Positions 29,945 to 38,200 of a stretch of DNA of 64,000 bases are shown here, one piece after another. How positions within the stretch are numbered: the stretch's first letter is position 1; every line of letters starts with the position of its first letter. Under the pieces are notes generated by a model. That model saw only the letters and a list, made by a program, of their open reading frames with translations. It was not told the origin of the DNA and ran no database searches. Origin of the DNA: Nonomuraea jabiensis (GTDB lineage: Bacteria > Actinomycetota > Actinomycetes > Streptosporangiales > Streptosporangiaceae); NCBI RefSeq assembly GCF_014204795.1, contig NZ_JACHMB010000001.1, forward strand, positions 11,110,501 through 11,174,500, in the 5' to 3' direction. The translations under genes and the position numbers were made by a program.

Positions 29945-32287
29945 ATGGCCAGACCGCCGCGCCGCTCGGGCAACCTGCCGGCCGAAGCGACCAGCTTCGT
30001 CGGCCGCCGCCACGAGCTGGCAGAAGTCAGGAAGAAGCTCACCGAGGCCCGGCTGGTCACCCTCGTCGGGCCAGGCGGCGTGGGCAAGACCCGCCTCGCG
30101 GTGCGGATGGCGTCCGACCTCGGACGCGGGTTCCCGGGCGGCGCGTGGCTGGTCGAGCTGGCCGAGGTCCGGGATCCGGCGCGGGTCGGCGACACCGTGC
30201 TGGCGACCCTGGACCTGCGGGACCAGGCGGCGGCCGATCCCCTGGCCCGGCTGCCGGCCCACCTGCGCGACAAGCGGCTGCTGATCGTGCTGGACAACTG
30301 CGAGCACCTGCTCGAAGCCGCCGCCCGGCTCGTGACCGAGATCATGAAGGCCGCACCTGGCGTACGCGTGCTGGCCACCAGCAGGGAGCCGCTGTCTGCG
30401 CCGGGCGAGCACGTGGTCCTCGTACCGCCTCTCCGGCTGCCCGCGGCCGGGCCCCTCGAGCTCGTCCGGCAGAACGAGGCGGTCGCGCTCTTCGCGGAAC
30501 GGGCCGCGGCCGGTTCGGGCGCCTTCGAGCTGACCGCCGCCAACCAGGCCGCCGTGGCCGAGCTGTGCCGCCGGCTCGACGGCCTGCCGCTGGCGATCGA
30601 GCTGGCGGCCGTCAGGACGCGGGTCCTGTCCGCCGAGCAGATCCTCGACCGGCTGTCCGACCGGTTCGGCCTGCTCACCGGCGGGGTACGGGCCGCGCTG
30701 CCCCGCCATCAGACCCTGCGCCTCACCATCGACTGGAGCCACGACCTGCTGGCGGCGGGCGAGCAGGCGCTGCTGAGGCGGCTGTCCGTGTTCTCCGGCA
30801 GGTTCACCCTCGAGGACGTCGAGTCGGTCTGCGCGTGGGACGACGTGCCGGCGGAGCGGGCGCTGGACCTGCTGTCCTCGCTCGTCGACAAGTCCCTGGT
30901 GGCGAAGGAGGACGCCGGCGCCCTGGCCTGCTACCGGCTGCACGAGACGATGCGCGAGTACGCCGGCCTCAAGCTGCGCGCGGCCGGCGAGGAGGAGGCC
31001 GTCGAGCGGCGCTGCACCGGCTACTACCGGTCGAGGTGCGGGCGGTCCGCTGCCGAGGCCCGGTTCCGGCTCGTCGAGTGGCTGGCGTGGATGGACCTGG
31101 AGATCGACAACATCCGGTCGGTCCTCAGTCGCTGCCCGCCCCGGGAAGGTGTCGCCCTCGTCTACTGCCTCGGCTGGTACTGGATGACGCGGGCCACGAG
31201 CGAGGGCGTCCGATGGCTCGACGAGCTGCTCGCGTCCGGCCTCGACGACCCCCGGGTGCGGGCTCAGGGGTACTACATGCGCGGGTTCCTGGCCGTGCTG
31301 CAGTCCGATCCGGCCGCCGCCCGCCCTGCGCTCGAACGGGCGGTGACGGCGGCGCGGGAGGCGGACCAGTACAGCCTGCTGTCGCAGTCGCTCTCCCTCG
31401 CCGCGATCGCCGCGAACATGGCCGGCGACCACCTGTCCACCAGGCGCCTGTCCGAGGAGGCCCACTCTGTCGCGGCGGCCCTCGACGACCTCCCGGCCAC
31501 GCTCATGGCGCTGCAGTCGCGAGCGCTGAACGGCCTTGCCGACGGCGACCTCGACGACGTCAGGGCCGCGGCGTCGCAGGGCGTGCGGATCAGCCGGGAG
31601 ATCGGCGACCTCTACAGCCTCGGCATGATGCTGCTGAACCTGGGCTCGGCCATGCTGATGGCCGGCGCGCTCGACGAGTCGAAGCCGCTGCTCGTGGAGG
31701 CGCTGCCGATCGCCTACCGGATCGACGACCGGGTGGCGCAGTACTGCCTGCTCGACGCCCTGGGCTGCCACGCCGCGGCCTCCGGACAGGCGCAGGTCGC
31801 GGCGCGGCTGCTCGGAGCGGCGGAGACGGTGCGCACGGGCGCCGGCGCGAGCCTCCAGCCGTACCTGACCCGGCTGGTCGCCCGGGCCGAGGAGTCGGTG
31901 ACGGCCGTGCTCGGCGAGCCCGGGTTCAAGGCCGAGTACGAGGCCGGCGCACGCCTGAGCCGCGACGCCGCGATCAGGCTGGCGCTCGGCGAGCCGGCTC
32001 CCGCCGCCCGGACACCCCCCGCCGCCGACGCGGGGCCGCTCGGGAAGCGGGAGGCGGAGGTCGCCCGGCTGGTCGCCGACGGGCTGAGCAACAAGCGGAT
32101 CGCGGCCCGCCTGTTCATCTCCGAGCACACCGTCGACAGCCACGTCCGCAACATCCTGAACAAGCTCGGCGTCAACTCGCGGTCGCAGATCGCGGCCTGG
32201 ACGGTGGCGTCCGGTCAGGCGGACGGGCGCAGCAGCACGGCCAGCGGGTCGGCCGCCTTCGACGAAGGGTCGTCGGACACCGTGTAG
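29945..32287 (+). CDS. large LuxR family regulator with NB-ARC type ATPase
   Basis: A 780-residue regulator. Residues about 10-300 form a STAND-type NTPase with the P-loop GPGGVGKT at 42-49 and Walker B LLIVLDNCEHLLEAA near 114-128. Residues about 330-660 are helical repeats of TPR type. The C-terminal LuxR helix-turn-helix (LGKREAEVARLVADGLSNKR, then SEHTVDSHVRNILNKLG) spans about 699-756. Such proteins assemble on a ligand and activate transcription. ATG 29945 is preferred; GTG 29930 is possible. The last 24 residues beyond the HTH overlap the emfourin gene on the other strand. Confidence 0.87.
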   Translation: MARPPRRSGNLPAEATSFVGRRHELAEVRKKLTEARLVTLVGPGGVGKTRLAVRMASDLGRGFPGGAWLVELAEVRDPARVGDTVLATLDLRDQAAADPLARLPAHLRDKRLLIVLDNCEHLLEAAARLVTEIMKAAPGVRVLATSREPLSAPGEHVVLVPPLRLPAAGPLELVRQNEAVALFAERAAAGSGAFELTAANQAAVAELCRRLDGLPLAIELAAVRTRVLSAEQILDRLSDRFGLLTGGVRAALPRHQTLRLTIDWSHDLLAAGEQALLRRLSVFSGRFTLEDVESVCAWDDVPAERALDLLSSLVDKSLVAKEDAGALACYRLHETMREYAGLKLRAAGEEEAVERRCTGYYRSRCGRSAAEARFRLVEWLAWMDLEIDNIRSVLSRCPPREGVALVYCLGWYWMTRATSEGVRWLDELLASGLDDPRVRAQGYYMRGFLAVLQSDPAAARPALERAVTAAREADQYSLLSQSLSLAAIAANMAGDHLSTRRLSEEAHSVAAALDDLPATLMALQSRALNGLADGDLDDVRAAASQGVRISREIGDLYSLGMMLLNLGSAMLMAGALDESKPLLVEALPIAYRIDDRVAQYCLLDALGCHAAASGQAQVAARLLGAAETVRTGAGASLQPYLTRLVARAEESVTAVLGEPGFKAEYEAGARLSRDAAIRLALGEPAPAARTPPAADAGPLGKREAEVARLVADGLSNKRIAARLFISEHTVDSHVRNILNKLGVNSRSQIAAWTVASGQADGRSSTASGSAAFDEGSSDTV

Positions 32288-32499
32288 ACGCGTCCCGCGC
32301 CGTTTCCGACGATGATCCGGTAGGTCATCAGGTCGGCGCCCACCTCCCCGGACGCGCCCTCGGCCGTGGCGGCGTCGATGGCCGACAGCGCCTCGTACAC
32401 CTTGGCGGCCTCCTGCTCGGGGAGGTCGTCGGTGTCGTACTCACCGACGGCCTCCTCGATGCCGGCGAAGCCGCCGCTTCTCTCGATCCTCACGCGCAT
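32215..32499 (-). CDS. emfourin-like inhibitor of M4 metallopeptidases
   Basis: A 94-residue protein of the protealysin-inhibitor emfourin family. The N-terminal signature MRVRIERSGGFAGI and the following DDLPEQEAAKVYEAL, then ADLMTYRIIV, match the family. Emfourins bind the active site of M4 peptidases encoded next to them, and here the M4-like gene lies 54 bases upstream in the same direction. No signal peptide is present, so inhibition takes place inside the cell. A GGGGAG ribosome-binding site precedes ATG 32499. The 3' end overlaps the convergent LuxR-type gene by 73 bases. Confidence 0.82.
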   Translation of the reverse strand: MRVRIERSGGFAGIEEAVGEYDTDDLPEQEAAKVYEALSAIDAATAEGASGEVGADLMTYRIIVGNGAGRVYTVSDDPSSKAADPLAVLLRPSA

Positions 32500-32553
32500 G
32501 TCTGACTCCCCCTGCCGTACCGCACGATACGGCGAGGTGCTCCGGGCTCGTGG

Positions 32554-34023
32554 TTACTTGAACGCCTTCTTCAGCGCGTTCAGTTCGGAGGCGAGGATGT
32601 CGTCGTCGTGCAGCTCGCCCTTGGTCGTCAGCCTGTCGGTGCCGATCACCTGGAACTCCGGCAGCTGCATGGTGCCGCAGCAGCCCGAACGGTCCTGCAC
32701 GGCGCGCAGGCTGGCCGACGACGCGTCGGCGGGCTTGACGTTGGTGATGTCCTTCGCGGTCTTGCCGTCGCCGGTGTAGTCGGCGTTCCTGAAGTCCATC
32801 TCGCCGGAGAGCATCTCGGAGAACGGCGTGGGCGACGTCACCACCTCGCGGAAGGCGAACCGGTTGCGGATGAAGGTGCGGTAGATGTTGGGATCGCCCT
32901 GCGCGGCGGAGATCTGCAGCATCTGGTTGACGACGTCCGTGTAGGTGGCCTTGGTCGCGGGCGCCTTCACGATCGCCTTGAACAGCAGCTCGCAAAGCCG
33001 GTTCGCGACCTCCATGAGGATCACGGTGGGGCTCTTGAGCGCGCCCTGGCGGGTGCGTTCGAACGCGTAGATGTCGGCGAGCACGTCGTAGATGCCGCCG
33101 GTGAACACCTGCGAGATCGCGTGCACCTCGTTGCTGACCTCGCTCAGCTTGAGGTCGTTGTCGGCGTTGCGCAGGCCGAACGGCCGGCCGAGCGCCTGTC
33201 CGAACTGCTCGGCCAGGGCCGACAGGAACGACTTGGCGTGCAGGTTGGCCTTGGTGAGCGCGACGAGCGCCTCGGCCTGGTCCGGCTGGGCCAGCGTCAG
33301 GAAGACGGCGGTCAGGTCGCCGAACGACTCGTGCAGGCCGCCGGTCTGCGGCGGGTTGTCGGCGGCGAGCCAGCCCGGCTTGAGCCCGTCGAGGACCGCG
33401 TGGCCGGTCTCGTGCGCGACGATGTCCAGCGAGCGGCAGGTGAAGACCTGCTGCGTGGTGCCGGTCGGGGTGAAGAAGAGGAACTTCAGCGCCTTGGCCG
33501 TCCTGGTGTAGAAGGCGTTGGCCCCGACCGCGGCGTGCGGGAAGACGGTGAGCCGGTCGATGTTGCCGCCGGTGTTCCACGCGAACGGGATGGGCGTGCC
33601 GCCGTTGTGGCGCTCGTACATCGTCAGGGTTTCCCGGACGACCGCGTACGTGTGCGAGCAGTCGAACTCCGGCGAGTTGGGGACGAAGATGAAGTCGCCG
33701 TTGACGCTGCGCGCGACGGGCGTGGTGCCGGGCAGCTGGGTGATGATCCGGGCGTCGGTGGGCCCGTTGAGGACCGGGGTCGGGATGAAGATCGGCCGGA
33801 CGCCCAGTTCGGCGACGGTGGGGTCCTGCTTGTAGATGAGGATCCGGGGCCCGACGATCGGCGGGACCGGGATGGGGACCGGGCCGGGGGCCGCGCGCTG
33901 GACGGGCGCCGGTTCGATCGTGAACGGCGGCTGCAGCAGCAGCTTCGTCGTGTCGGCCACGGCCGTCCCGGTGACCGCGCGGCTCTCGGGGACGCTCTTC
34001 TCCCGCACTTCCTGAATGATCAT
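32554..34023 (-). CDS. M4-like (protealysin type) zinc metallopeptidase
   Basis: A 489-residue gluzincin. Zinc ligands are His194 and His198 in AHETGHAV, with Glu195 as the base, and the downstream GGLHESFGD supplies the third ligand at about Glu222. No secretion signal is visible; the N-terminal 60 residues are proline-rich and could be a short propeptide. Together with the downstream emfourin gene this is a protease-inhibitor operon like that of protealysin. ATG 34023 has GGAG upstream. The substrate is unknown. Confidence 0.82.
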   Translation of the reverse strand: MIIQEVREKSVPESRAVTGTAVADTTKLLLQPPFTIEPAPVQRAAPGPVPIPVPPIVGPRILIYKQDPTVAELGVRPIFIPTPVLNGPTDARIITQLPGTTPVARSVNGDFIFVPNSPEFDCSHTYAVVRETLTMYERHNGGTPIPFAWNTGGNIDRLTVFPHAAVGANAFYTRTAKALKFLFFTPTGTTQQVFTCRSLDIVAHETGHAVLDGLKPGWLAADNPPQTGGLHESFGDLTAVFLTLAQPDQAEALVALTKANLHAKSFLSALAEQFGQALGRPFGLRNADNDLKLSEVSNEVHAISQVFTGGIYDVLADIYAFERTRQGALKSPTVILMEVANRLCELLFKAIVKAPATKATYTDVVNQMLQISAAQGDPNIYRTFIRNRFAFREVVTSPTPFSEMLSGEMDFRNADYTGDGKTAKDITNVKPADASSASLRAVQDRSGCCGTMQLPEFQVIGTDRLTTKGELHDDDILASELNALKKAFK

Positions 34024-34140
34024 CTGATCTCCACTCCCACATCTCGGGCGCGGCGACAATTCGGACGCGCCTATCGAGTCGTGCCCGAACTTGGATAATC
34101 AGGTGCACATGGGAAATCAAAGGTTCGATCGGACACCCGC

Positions 34141-34842
34141 CTAGGGCGTCCGCAGCGCGGGTGGCACGATCTTCTCGTACGTGGGGAGGTGCTTGACCAG
34201 GCCGGTCGCGCGGTGGAAGGCGATGGCCGTGTCGAAGGAGGCCCGCGTGAAGCCGATGCCCCGCGGGATCTCCGTACGCATGAGACCCGGCAGCTCGGTC
34301 AGCGCCTTCGGGTCGATGCCCTTGAGATAGACGGTCAGCAGCCGCGTGATCTCGGCGGGGTCGGCGTCGTGGATGAAGCGCTGGGCGCGTTCGAGCGCGG
34401 CCTGGAAGGCGGCCACCTCCTTGGGCTTCTTGTCGATGATCCGCTGGGTGGTGAACACGACGCCGTGCGCGGTCCGTTCCAGGCCGGGCACGTCGCCGGC
34501 GGCGGGCGAGATGAAGCGGGTGCCGATGCCGGCGGCGGCCGCCTGCTGGGCGATCGGCTGGAAGAAGGCGAGCGCGTCCACCCGTCCGGCCTTGAGCGCG
34601 CCGAGCGCCGAGGCGGCGGTGCTGCCGAGGTTGACCAGCTCGCAGTCGGTGGCGGAGTCCATGCCGACCTTGGCGAACAGGTAGGTGACCAGCGCCTCCG
34701 TCCCGCTGCCCGGCCCGGTGATGCCGATCTTCTTGCCGCGCAGGGCGCGGATGCGCCGGTCGAGCGGGTCGCCGGCGGCGGCGCCGGTGAAGGAGGAGCC
34801 GACCACCACGTCCACGTAGTAGCGGTCGACCAGGTTGGCCAC
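34141..34842 (-). pseudogene. C-terminal remnant of an ABC substrate-binding protein (NMT1/SsuA type)
   Basis: About 233 residues beginning ANLVDRYYVDVVVGSS and continuing with LRGKKIGITGPGSGTEALVTYLF, typical of the central and C-terminal parts of SsuA/NMT1-type binding proteins. The signal peptide and roughly the first 100 residues are missing. The sequence is joined directly, out of frame, to the interrupted ABC ATPase upstream, so it is the right-hand side of a deletion that also removed the permease. A GTG at 34842 could start translation, but the product would lack export and half of the binding cleft. Confidence 0.82.
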
Positions 34843-34846
34843 CAGC

Positions 34847-35347
34847 GAGCGCGCCGAACGGCTCGTCCATGAGCAGCGTCTCGGGGTCGCCGGCCAGCAT
34901 CCTGGCCAGGCTGACCCGGCGGCGCATCCCGCCGGACAGCTCGCGCGGGTAGTGCCGCTCGAACCCCTCCAGGCCGACCTTCTTGATGAGCTCGGCCGCG
35001 CGTTCCCTGCGCGGCCGCGCGGGCACGCCGCCGATCTCCAGGGGGAGCTCGACGTTGCGGTGGACGTCCCGCCACGGCATGAGCGTGTCGGACTGGGTGA
35101 GGTATCCCAGCTGCGTACGGGGGCCGGAGACCGGCTCGCCGCGGTAGGCGACCTCGCCCGCGGTCGGCGCGGTGAGACCGGCCATCAGGTTGAGCAGCGT
35201 CGACTTGCCGCAGCCGCTGCGGCCGAGCACCCTGACGAAGCTGCCCTCCGCGATCTCCAGGTCGAAGTCACGCAGCGCCACGATGCCGACCTCGCCCTTG
35301 ACGAACTGCTTGGCCAGCCCGCTCACCTTGATCACCGGACCGCTCAT
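34847..35347 (-). pseudogene. truncated ABC transporter ATPase (SsuB/TauB type)
   Basis: The frame starts at ATG 35347 with MSGPVIKVSGLAKQF and contains Walker A (GRSGCGKS), the signature LSGGMRRR and Walker B LLMDEPFGAL, then loses homology immediately after the D loop at 34847. The H-loop half of the ATPase is absent. ATG 35347 overlaps the stop of the DUF6282 gene (ATGA), so the transporter once formed an operon with that hydrolase. I infer a deletion running from mid-ATPase, through a permease, to mid-binding-protein. Confidence 0.85.
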
Positions 35348-36291
35348 TCGGCACCCGCCGGCCTGTCCGCTCGTTCCGCGCCCGCCAGCCGGCGGGAGTT
35401 GACGACGGCCATGGTGCGGACGTCCTCCTCGGTGAAGCCCTCGGCGAGCAGCCGGTCGGCCAGCAGGGCGAGACCGTCCTCCACGGGCGGGTTGAACGGC
35501 TGGCCGAGGTCGCTGGAGAGCACCGAGTGCTCGGGGCCCACGGCGGCGATGTGCTCGAACCACGTCTCCCAGGAGACCTTGCCGGAGTGGGGCGTGGTGA
35601 AGCAGCGTTCGAGCAGGGCGCCCTTGGCCGCGAGCGCCCGCTGGCGGTCGATCGCGACCCGCTGGGAGGTGAACTCCGGATGGGTGATCACGATGCGCCG
35701 GACGCCCTCCGCCACGGCCGCGTCCACCACGACGTCGATCTCGTCCGCGCTGAGGTGGCCGGTGGCGAGCGTCATGTCGTGCCCGGCGATCAGCCGCAGC
35801 ACCTGCCGGGTCCGCTCCAGCACGGCGCCGTCGGGCCCCACGACGTCGACCGGATCGGCCGCCATCCCCGCCTCCCGGAGCTCGGCCTGCAGGCGGGCCC
35901 ACATGGGCGGCGTGGCCCCCTCGGGGTCGGCGGCCGTGCAGGCCCGCTGGTTGGCGCTGTCGACGGTGGGCAGCCACACGACCTGCGCGCCGCCCCGGGC
36001 GGCGATCTCGACGGCGACGGGGTTCATGCCGCCCACGGACGCGTTCAGGGTGATCGCGCCGACCGCGCCGAACCCGGGCACCGCCGCCCGCACCACCGCG
36101 GCCCGCTCCGTCGTGGGGACGTAGTGCGACTTGAGCACGAACCCGGCCAGCCCCACCTCCGCGAAGCGCCCCGCCAGGGTGAGGTCGTCCGTCCGCCTGC
36201 GCATCACATCGGGTGCCACGTGGATGTGGATGTCGTAGGCGCCCGCGACGAGCTCACGGGCTCGGGCGGAGGGCTTGGGATGGTCCGCCAT
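35344..36291 (-). CDS. DUF6282-type amidohydrolase-like protein
   Basis: A 315-residue metal-dependent hydrolase-like protein. The N-terminal YDIHIHVAPD supplies HxH ligands (His22, His24), ATGHLSADE and VITHPEF supply further candidate histidines, and VLSSDLGQPFNPP near the end carries the aspartate. This pattern is typical of amidohydrolase/PHP-like TIM barrels; the substrate is unknown. It heads the operon that once encoded a SsuABC-type importer. Two ATTGTT(A/T)ACAAT sites lie upstream, suggesting control by a GntR-type repressor. Confidence 0.7.
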   Translation of the reverse strand: MADHPKPSARARELVAGAYDIHIHVAPDVMRRRTDDLTLAGRFAEVGLAGFVLKSHYVPTTERAAVVRAAVPGFGAVGAITLNASVGGMNPVAVEIAARGGAQVVWLPTVDSANQRACTAADPEGATPPMWARLQAELREAGMAADPVDVVGPDGAVLERTRQVLRLIAGHDMTLATGHLSADEIDVVVDAAVAEGVRRIVITHPEFTSQRVAIDRQRALAAKGALLERCFTTPHSGKVSWETWFEHIAAVGPEHSVLSSDLGQPFNPPVEDGLALLADRLLAEGFTEEDVRTMAVVNSRRLAGAERADRPAGAE

Positions 36292-36331
36292 GCGTGGTCC
36301 CCCAAATGTCGTTGGTCATCTCGGGAACCAG

Positions 36332-36343
36332 ATTGTTTACAAT
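36332..36343. promoter_or_regulatory. operator-like site ATTGTTTACAAT
   Basis: A near-perfect palindrome with one mismatched pair, 41 bases upstream of the DUF6282 start. It is repeated as a perfect version 83 bp away. Confidence 0.55.
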
Positions 36344-36414
36344 ATCGACGACAACCGTCAAGGGTACGCCCCGGAACGCCTTGATCACGGCGCTCTGCCC
36401 AAACACTAGGCCCT

Positions 36415-36426
36415 ATTGTTAACAAT
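36415..36426. promoter_or_regulatory. operator-like site ATTGTTAACAAT
   Basis: A perfect 12-bp palindrome. The 83-bp spacing to its partner is about eight helical turns, which would allow looping by a tetrameric GntR/FCD-type repressor. No GntR gene is present in the window. Confidence 0.55.
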
Positions 36427-36604
36427 TTCGGTGCGATGACACCCACCCACACGTCCCGCTATGACGCGGCCGCCACTTCTTCCCGACCGCGGGTCCGGAT
36501 CTTGTATCCGCCAGGTAGACGCGCTTCGTGTCGGATCTGTTACAGGCTGTGATCGAGCTGTCCTGGAAGCCCTCCAGGCTGCACCGACACGAGGAGAAAC
36601 CGTA

Positions 36605-36985
36605 ATGAAGTCGACCACACGCGGCATGCGCATCGCATCGGTCACCGGCAGCGTCGCCCTCGCCATCCTGGCTTGTGCCGCCCCCGCCACGGCGGCAGCC
36701 CCACCCGTCTCCGGGTCGGCCCGGGCGGGCGACATCTGCCTGTGGAGCGGGCGGGACTACACCGGCTCGTCGTGGTGCTGGAACCCGGGGAACGGCTACG
36801 TGGACGTCCCACCGGCCCTGCACGACAACGTGGGCTCCTTCATGGCGCATGCCGACGGATGTTTCATCAACTGGATCCACGTCCCTGACCGCAAGGAGAC
36901 CCGCGTCGTGCGGGACGGCGACTACCGCAGGGTCTACAAGAACGACTTCGGCGGCAAGATCGACGCGGTGGCGCCCCGCTGCTGA
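36605..36985 (+). CDS. secreted peptidase-inhibitor I36-like small protein
   Basis: A 126-residue exported protein. Residues 1-31 form a Sec signal peptide ending in ATAAA. The mature part has a beta/gamma-crystallin-like pattern with ICLWSGRDYTGSSWCW and paired cysteines, as in Streptomyces metalloproteinase inhibitors of family I36. ATG 36605 follows an excellent AGGAG site. A hairpin 22 bases after the stop probably ends the transcript. The inhibitory target is unknown. Confidence 0.75.
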   Translation: MKSTTRGMRIASVTGSVALAILACAAPATAAAPPVSGSARAGDICLWSGRDYTGSSWCWNPGNGYVDVPPALHDNVGSFMAHADGCFINWIHVPDRKETRVVRDGDYRRVYKNDFGGKIDAVAPRC

Positions 36986-37006
36986 GCCCCTGAGCCGAGC
37001 CGGACA

Positions 37007-37052
37007 CGCGGGCCCCCGGGCGCACGCGGCGCGCGAAGCGAAGGGGCCCGCG
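37007..37052 (+). terminator. hairpin downstream of the I36-like gene
   Basis: CGCGGGCCCC (37007-37016) and GGGGCCCGCG (37043-37052) are exact reverse complements around a 26-base GC-rich loop. Confidence 0.5.
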
Positions 37053-37183
37053 ATCCGGCACCCTCGGGCACGGCTCGTTGACTGGAGCGCGGAATCCGCT
37101 GCTGTCCTCGGACGGCGATTAGGGTTGCCGGTACGCGCGCCGAAAAGGCGTCATGACATCACCGGCTGGAGGATGGGGCGTCA

Positions 37184-38122
37184 GTGGGAACGAATTCGCG
37201 CGTCCTGCTGGCGGGCGCCGTGGAAAGCGTCATCACCGAGCGGGACTATTCGCTCGTCCTGGACCCGGAGATGGCGGAGCACGCCCGCCGCCTGGCCGCC
37301 TCCTTACGGGACGATCGGCCGGACGTCGAGTCCCTTTTCACCTTGGCGCAGTTCATGTGGCACCGCTTCCGCGCCCTCGGCCCGAAAGGCCGTGGCGAAC
37401 GAGATATCGCGTTCCAGTTGTACGCCCGCTGCCTGATCCACGGCGACAAACCATTGCCGCGGGGAATCATGCGCGACATCGTCCCCATATCGATCGACCT
37501 GGCCATCGATTTGCTGCGGCAATCCGCCGAGGCTCGCAAACCCCCTCCCGCGGACAAAGTCGTCGACGCGTGGCGGCGCCTCGAGAGCGTCACCTCCCAC
37601 GAATATCCGGAACGGGCCCTGGTGCTGGCCAATCTGCGTATCGCGCTCCTGCTGCGGTACGGGACGACCCTGGACACGGCGGATCTCGACGAGGCGATCA
37701 GCGCCATCCGGCAGGCCGTGGAGGCGGCCGCCGACGACGATCCCGACCGGCCCCGCTATCTCGTCTACCTCGGTGAGACCCTGCTGATGCGGATCAAGCA
37801 GAGGGAGGCGCCCCCGGACGTCTCGGAGATCATCGACGTGTGGCGGGAGGCGCTGCGAGTCCTGCCCGAGGATTCTCCCGACCGGTTGACGGTGCTCGGC
37901 CGGCTCGGTGTCGCGTTGCTGATGCGGTTCACGGACGACGAAACCGAAACGCTGGCGGACCTCGACGAGGCCATCGCCATCTTCCGGCAAGCGGTGCAGG
38001 CCGCTCCGGTCGGCCATCCGGACCGGGACAAGTACATGTCCAATCTCGGCACCGCCTTGGAGATCCGGGCCGAGGTGACCGAGGATCCCGCCGATCGCGA
38101 AGAAGCCCGGAAATCTAAATGA
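37184..38122 (+). CDS. TPR-repeat protein, possibly shortened
   Basis: A 312-residue soluble helical protein with TPR-like units of the form DLDEAIxxxRxAVxAxPxxHPDRxxYLxxLG near 165-200, 205-245 and 255-290. In actinomycetes this repeat type usually precedes a CHAT protease domain, which is absent here: the frame stops soon after the third repeat. It may be a stand-alone scaffold or a truncated remnant. GTG 37184 has GGAGG upstream. Confidence 0.6.
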   Translation: MGTNSRVLLAGAVESVITERDYSLVLDPEMAEHARRLAASLRDDRPDVESLFTLAQFMWHRFRALGPKGRGERDIAFQLYARCLIHGDKPLPRGIMRDIVPISIDLAIDLLRQSAEARKPPPADKVVDAWRRLESVTSHEYPERALVLANLRIALLLRYGTTLDTADLDEAISAIRQAVEAAADDDPDRPRYLVYLGETLLMRIKQREAPPDVSEIIDVWREALRVLPEDSPDRLTVLGRLGVALLMRFTDDETETLADLDEAIAIFRQAVQAAPVGHPDRDKYMSNLGTALEIRAEVTEDPADREEARKSK

Positions 38123-38200
38123 GCAGAACGAAACCTTTATGGTCTCCGTACGCGTCTCTCAGATAACCAGCCTCATCGGCTGCACGGAGGGGAGGCCGTA

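Larger units (their letters stand above)
36292..36604. other. 313-base intergenic region with paired palindromes
   Basis: No gene is visible. It holds two related palindromes (36332-36343 and 36415-36426) next to the divergent start of the DUF6282 gene, and further right the promoter region and CGAGGAG ribosome-binding site of the I36-type gene. It is noticeably richer in A/T than the surrounding DNA. Confidence 0.6.

Noticed and set aside
26381..32143. One uninterrupted minus-strand frame of 1920 codons
   Set aside because: Only its last 597 codons make a sensible protein. The rest runs antisense or out of frame through the TetR, oxidoreductase and LuxR-type genes, each of which has clear domains in its own frame.
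34141..34842. Treating the binding-protein remnant as a functional gene
   Set aside because: It lacks the export signal and about 100 N-terminal residues and abuts a truncated ATPase, and the permease is missing, so transport is not possible from this locus.
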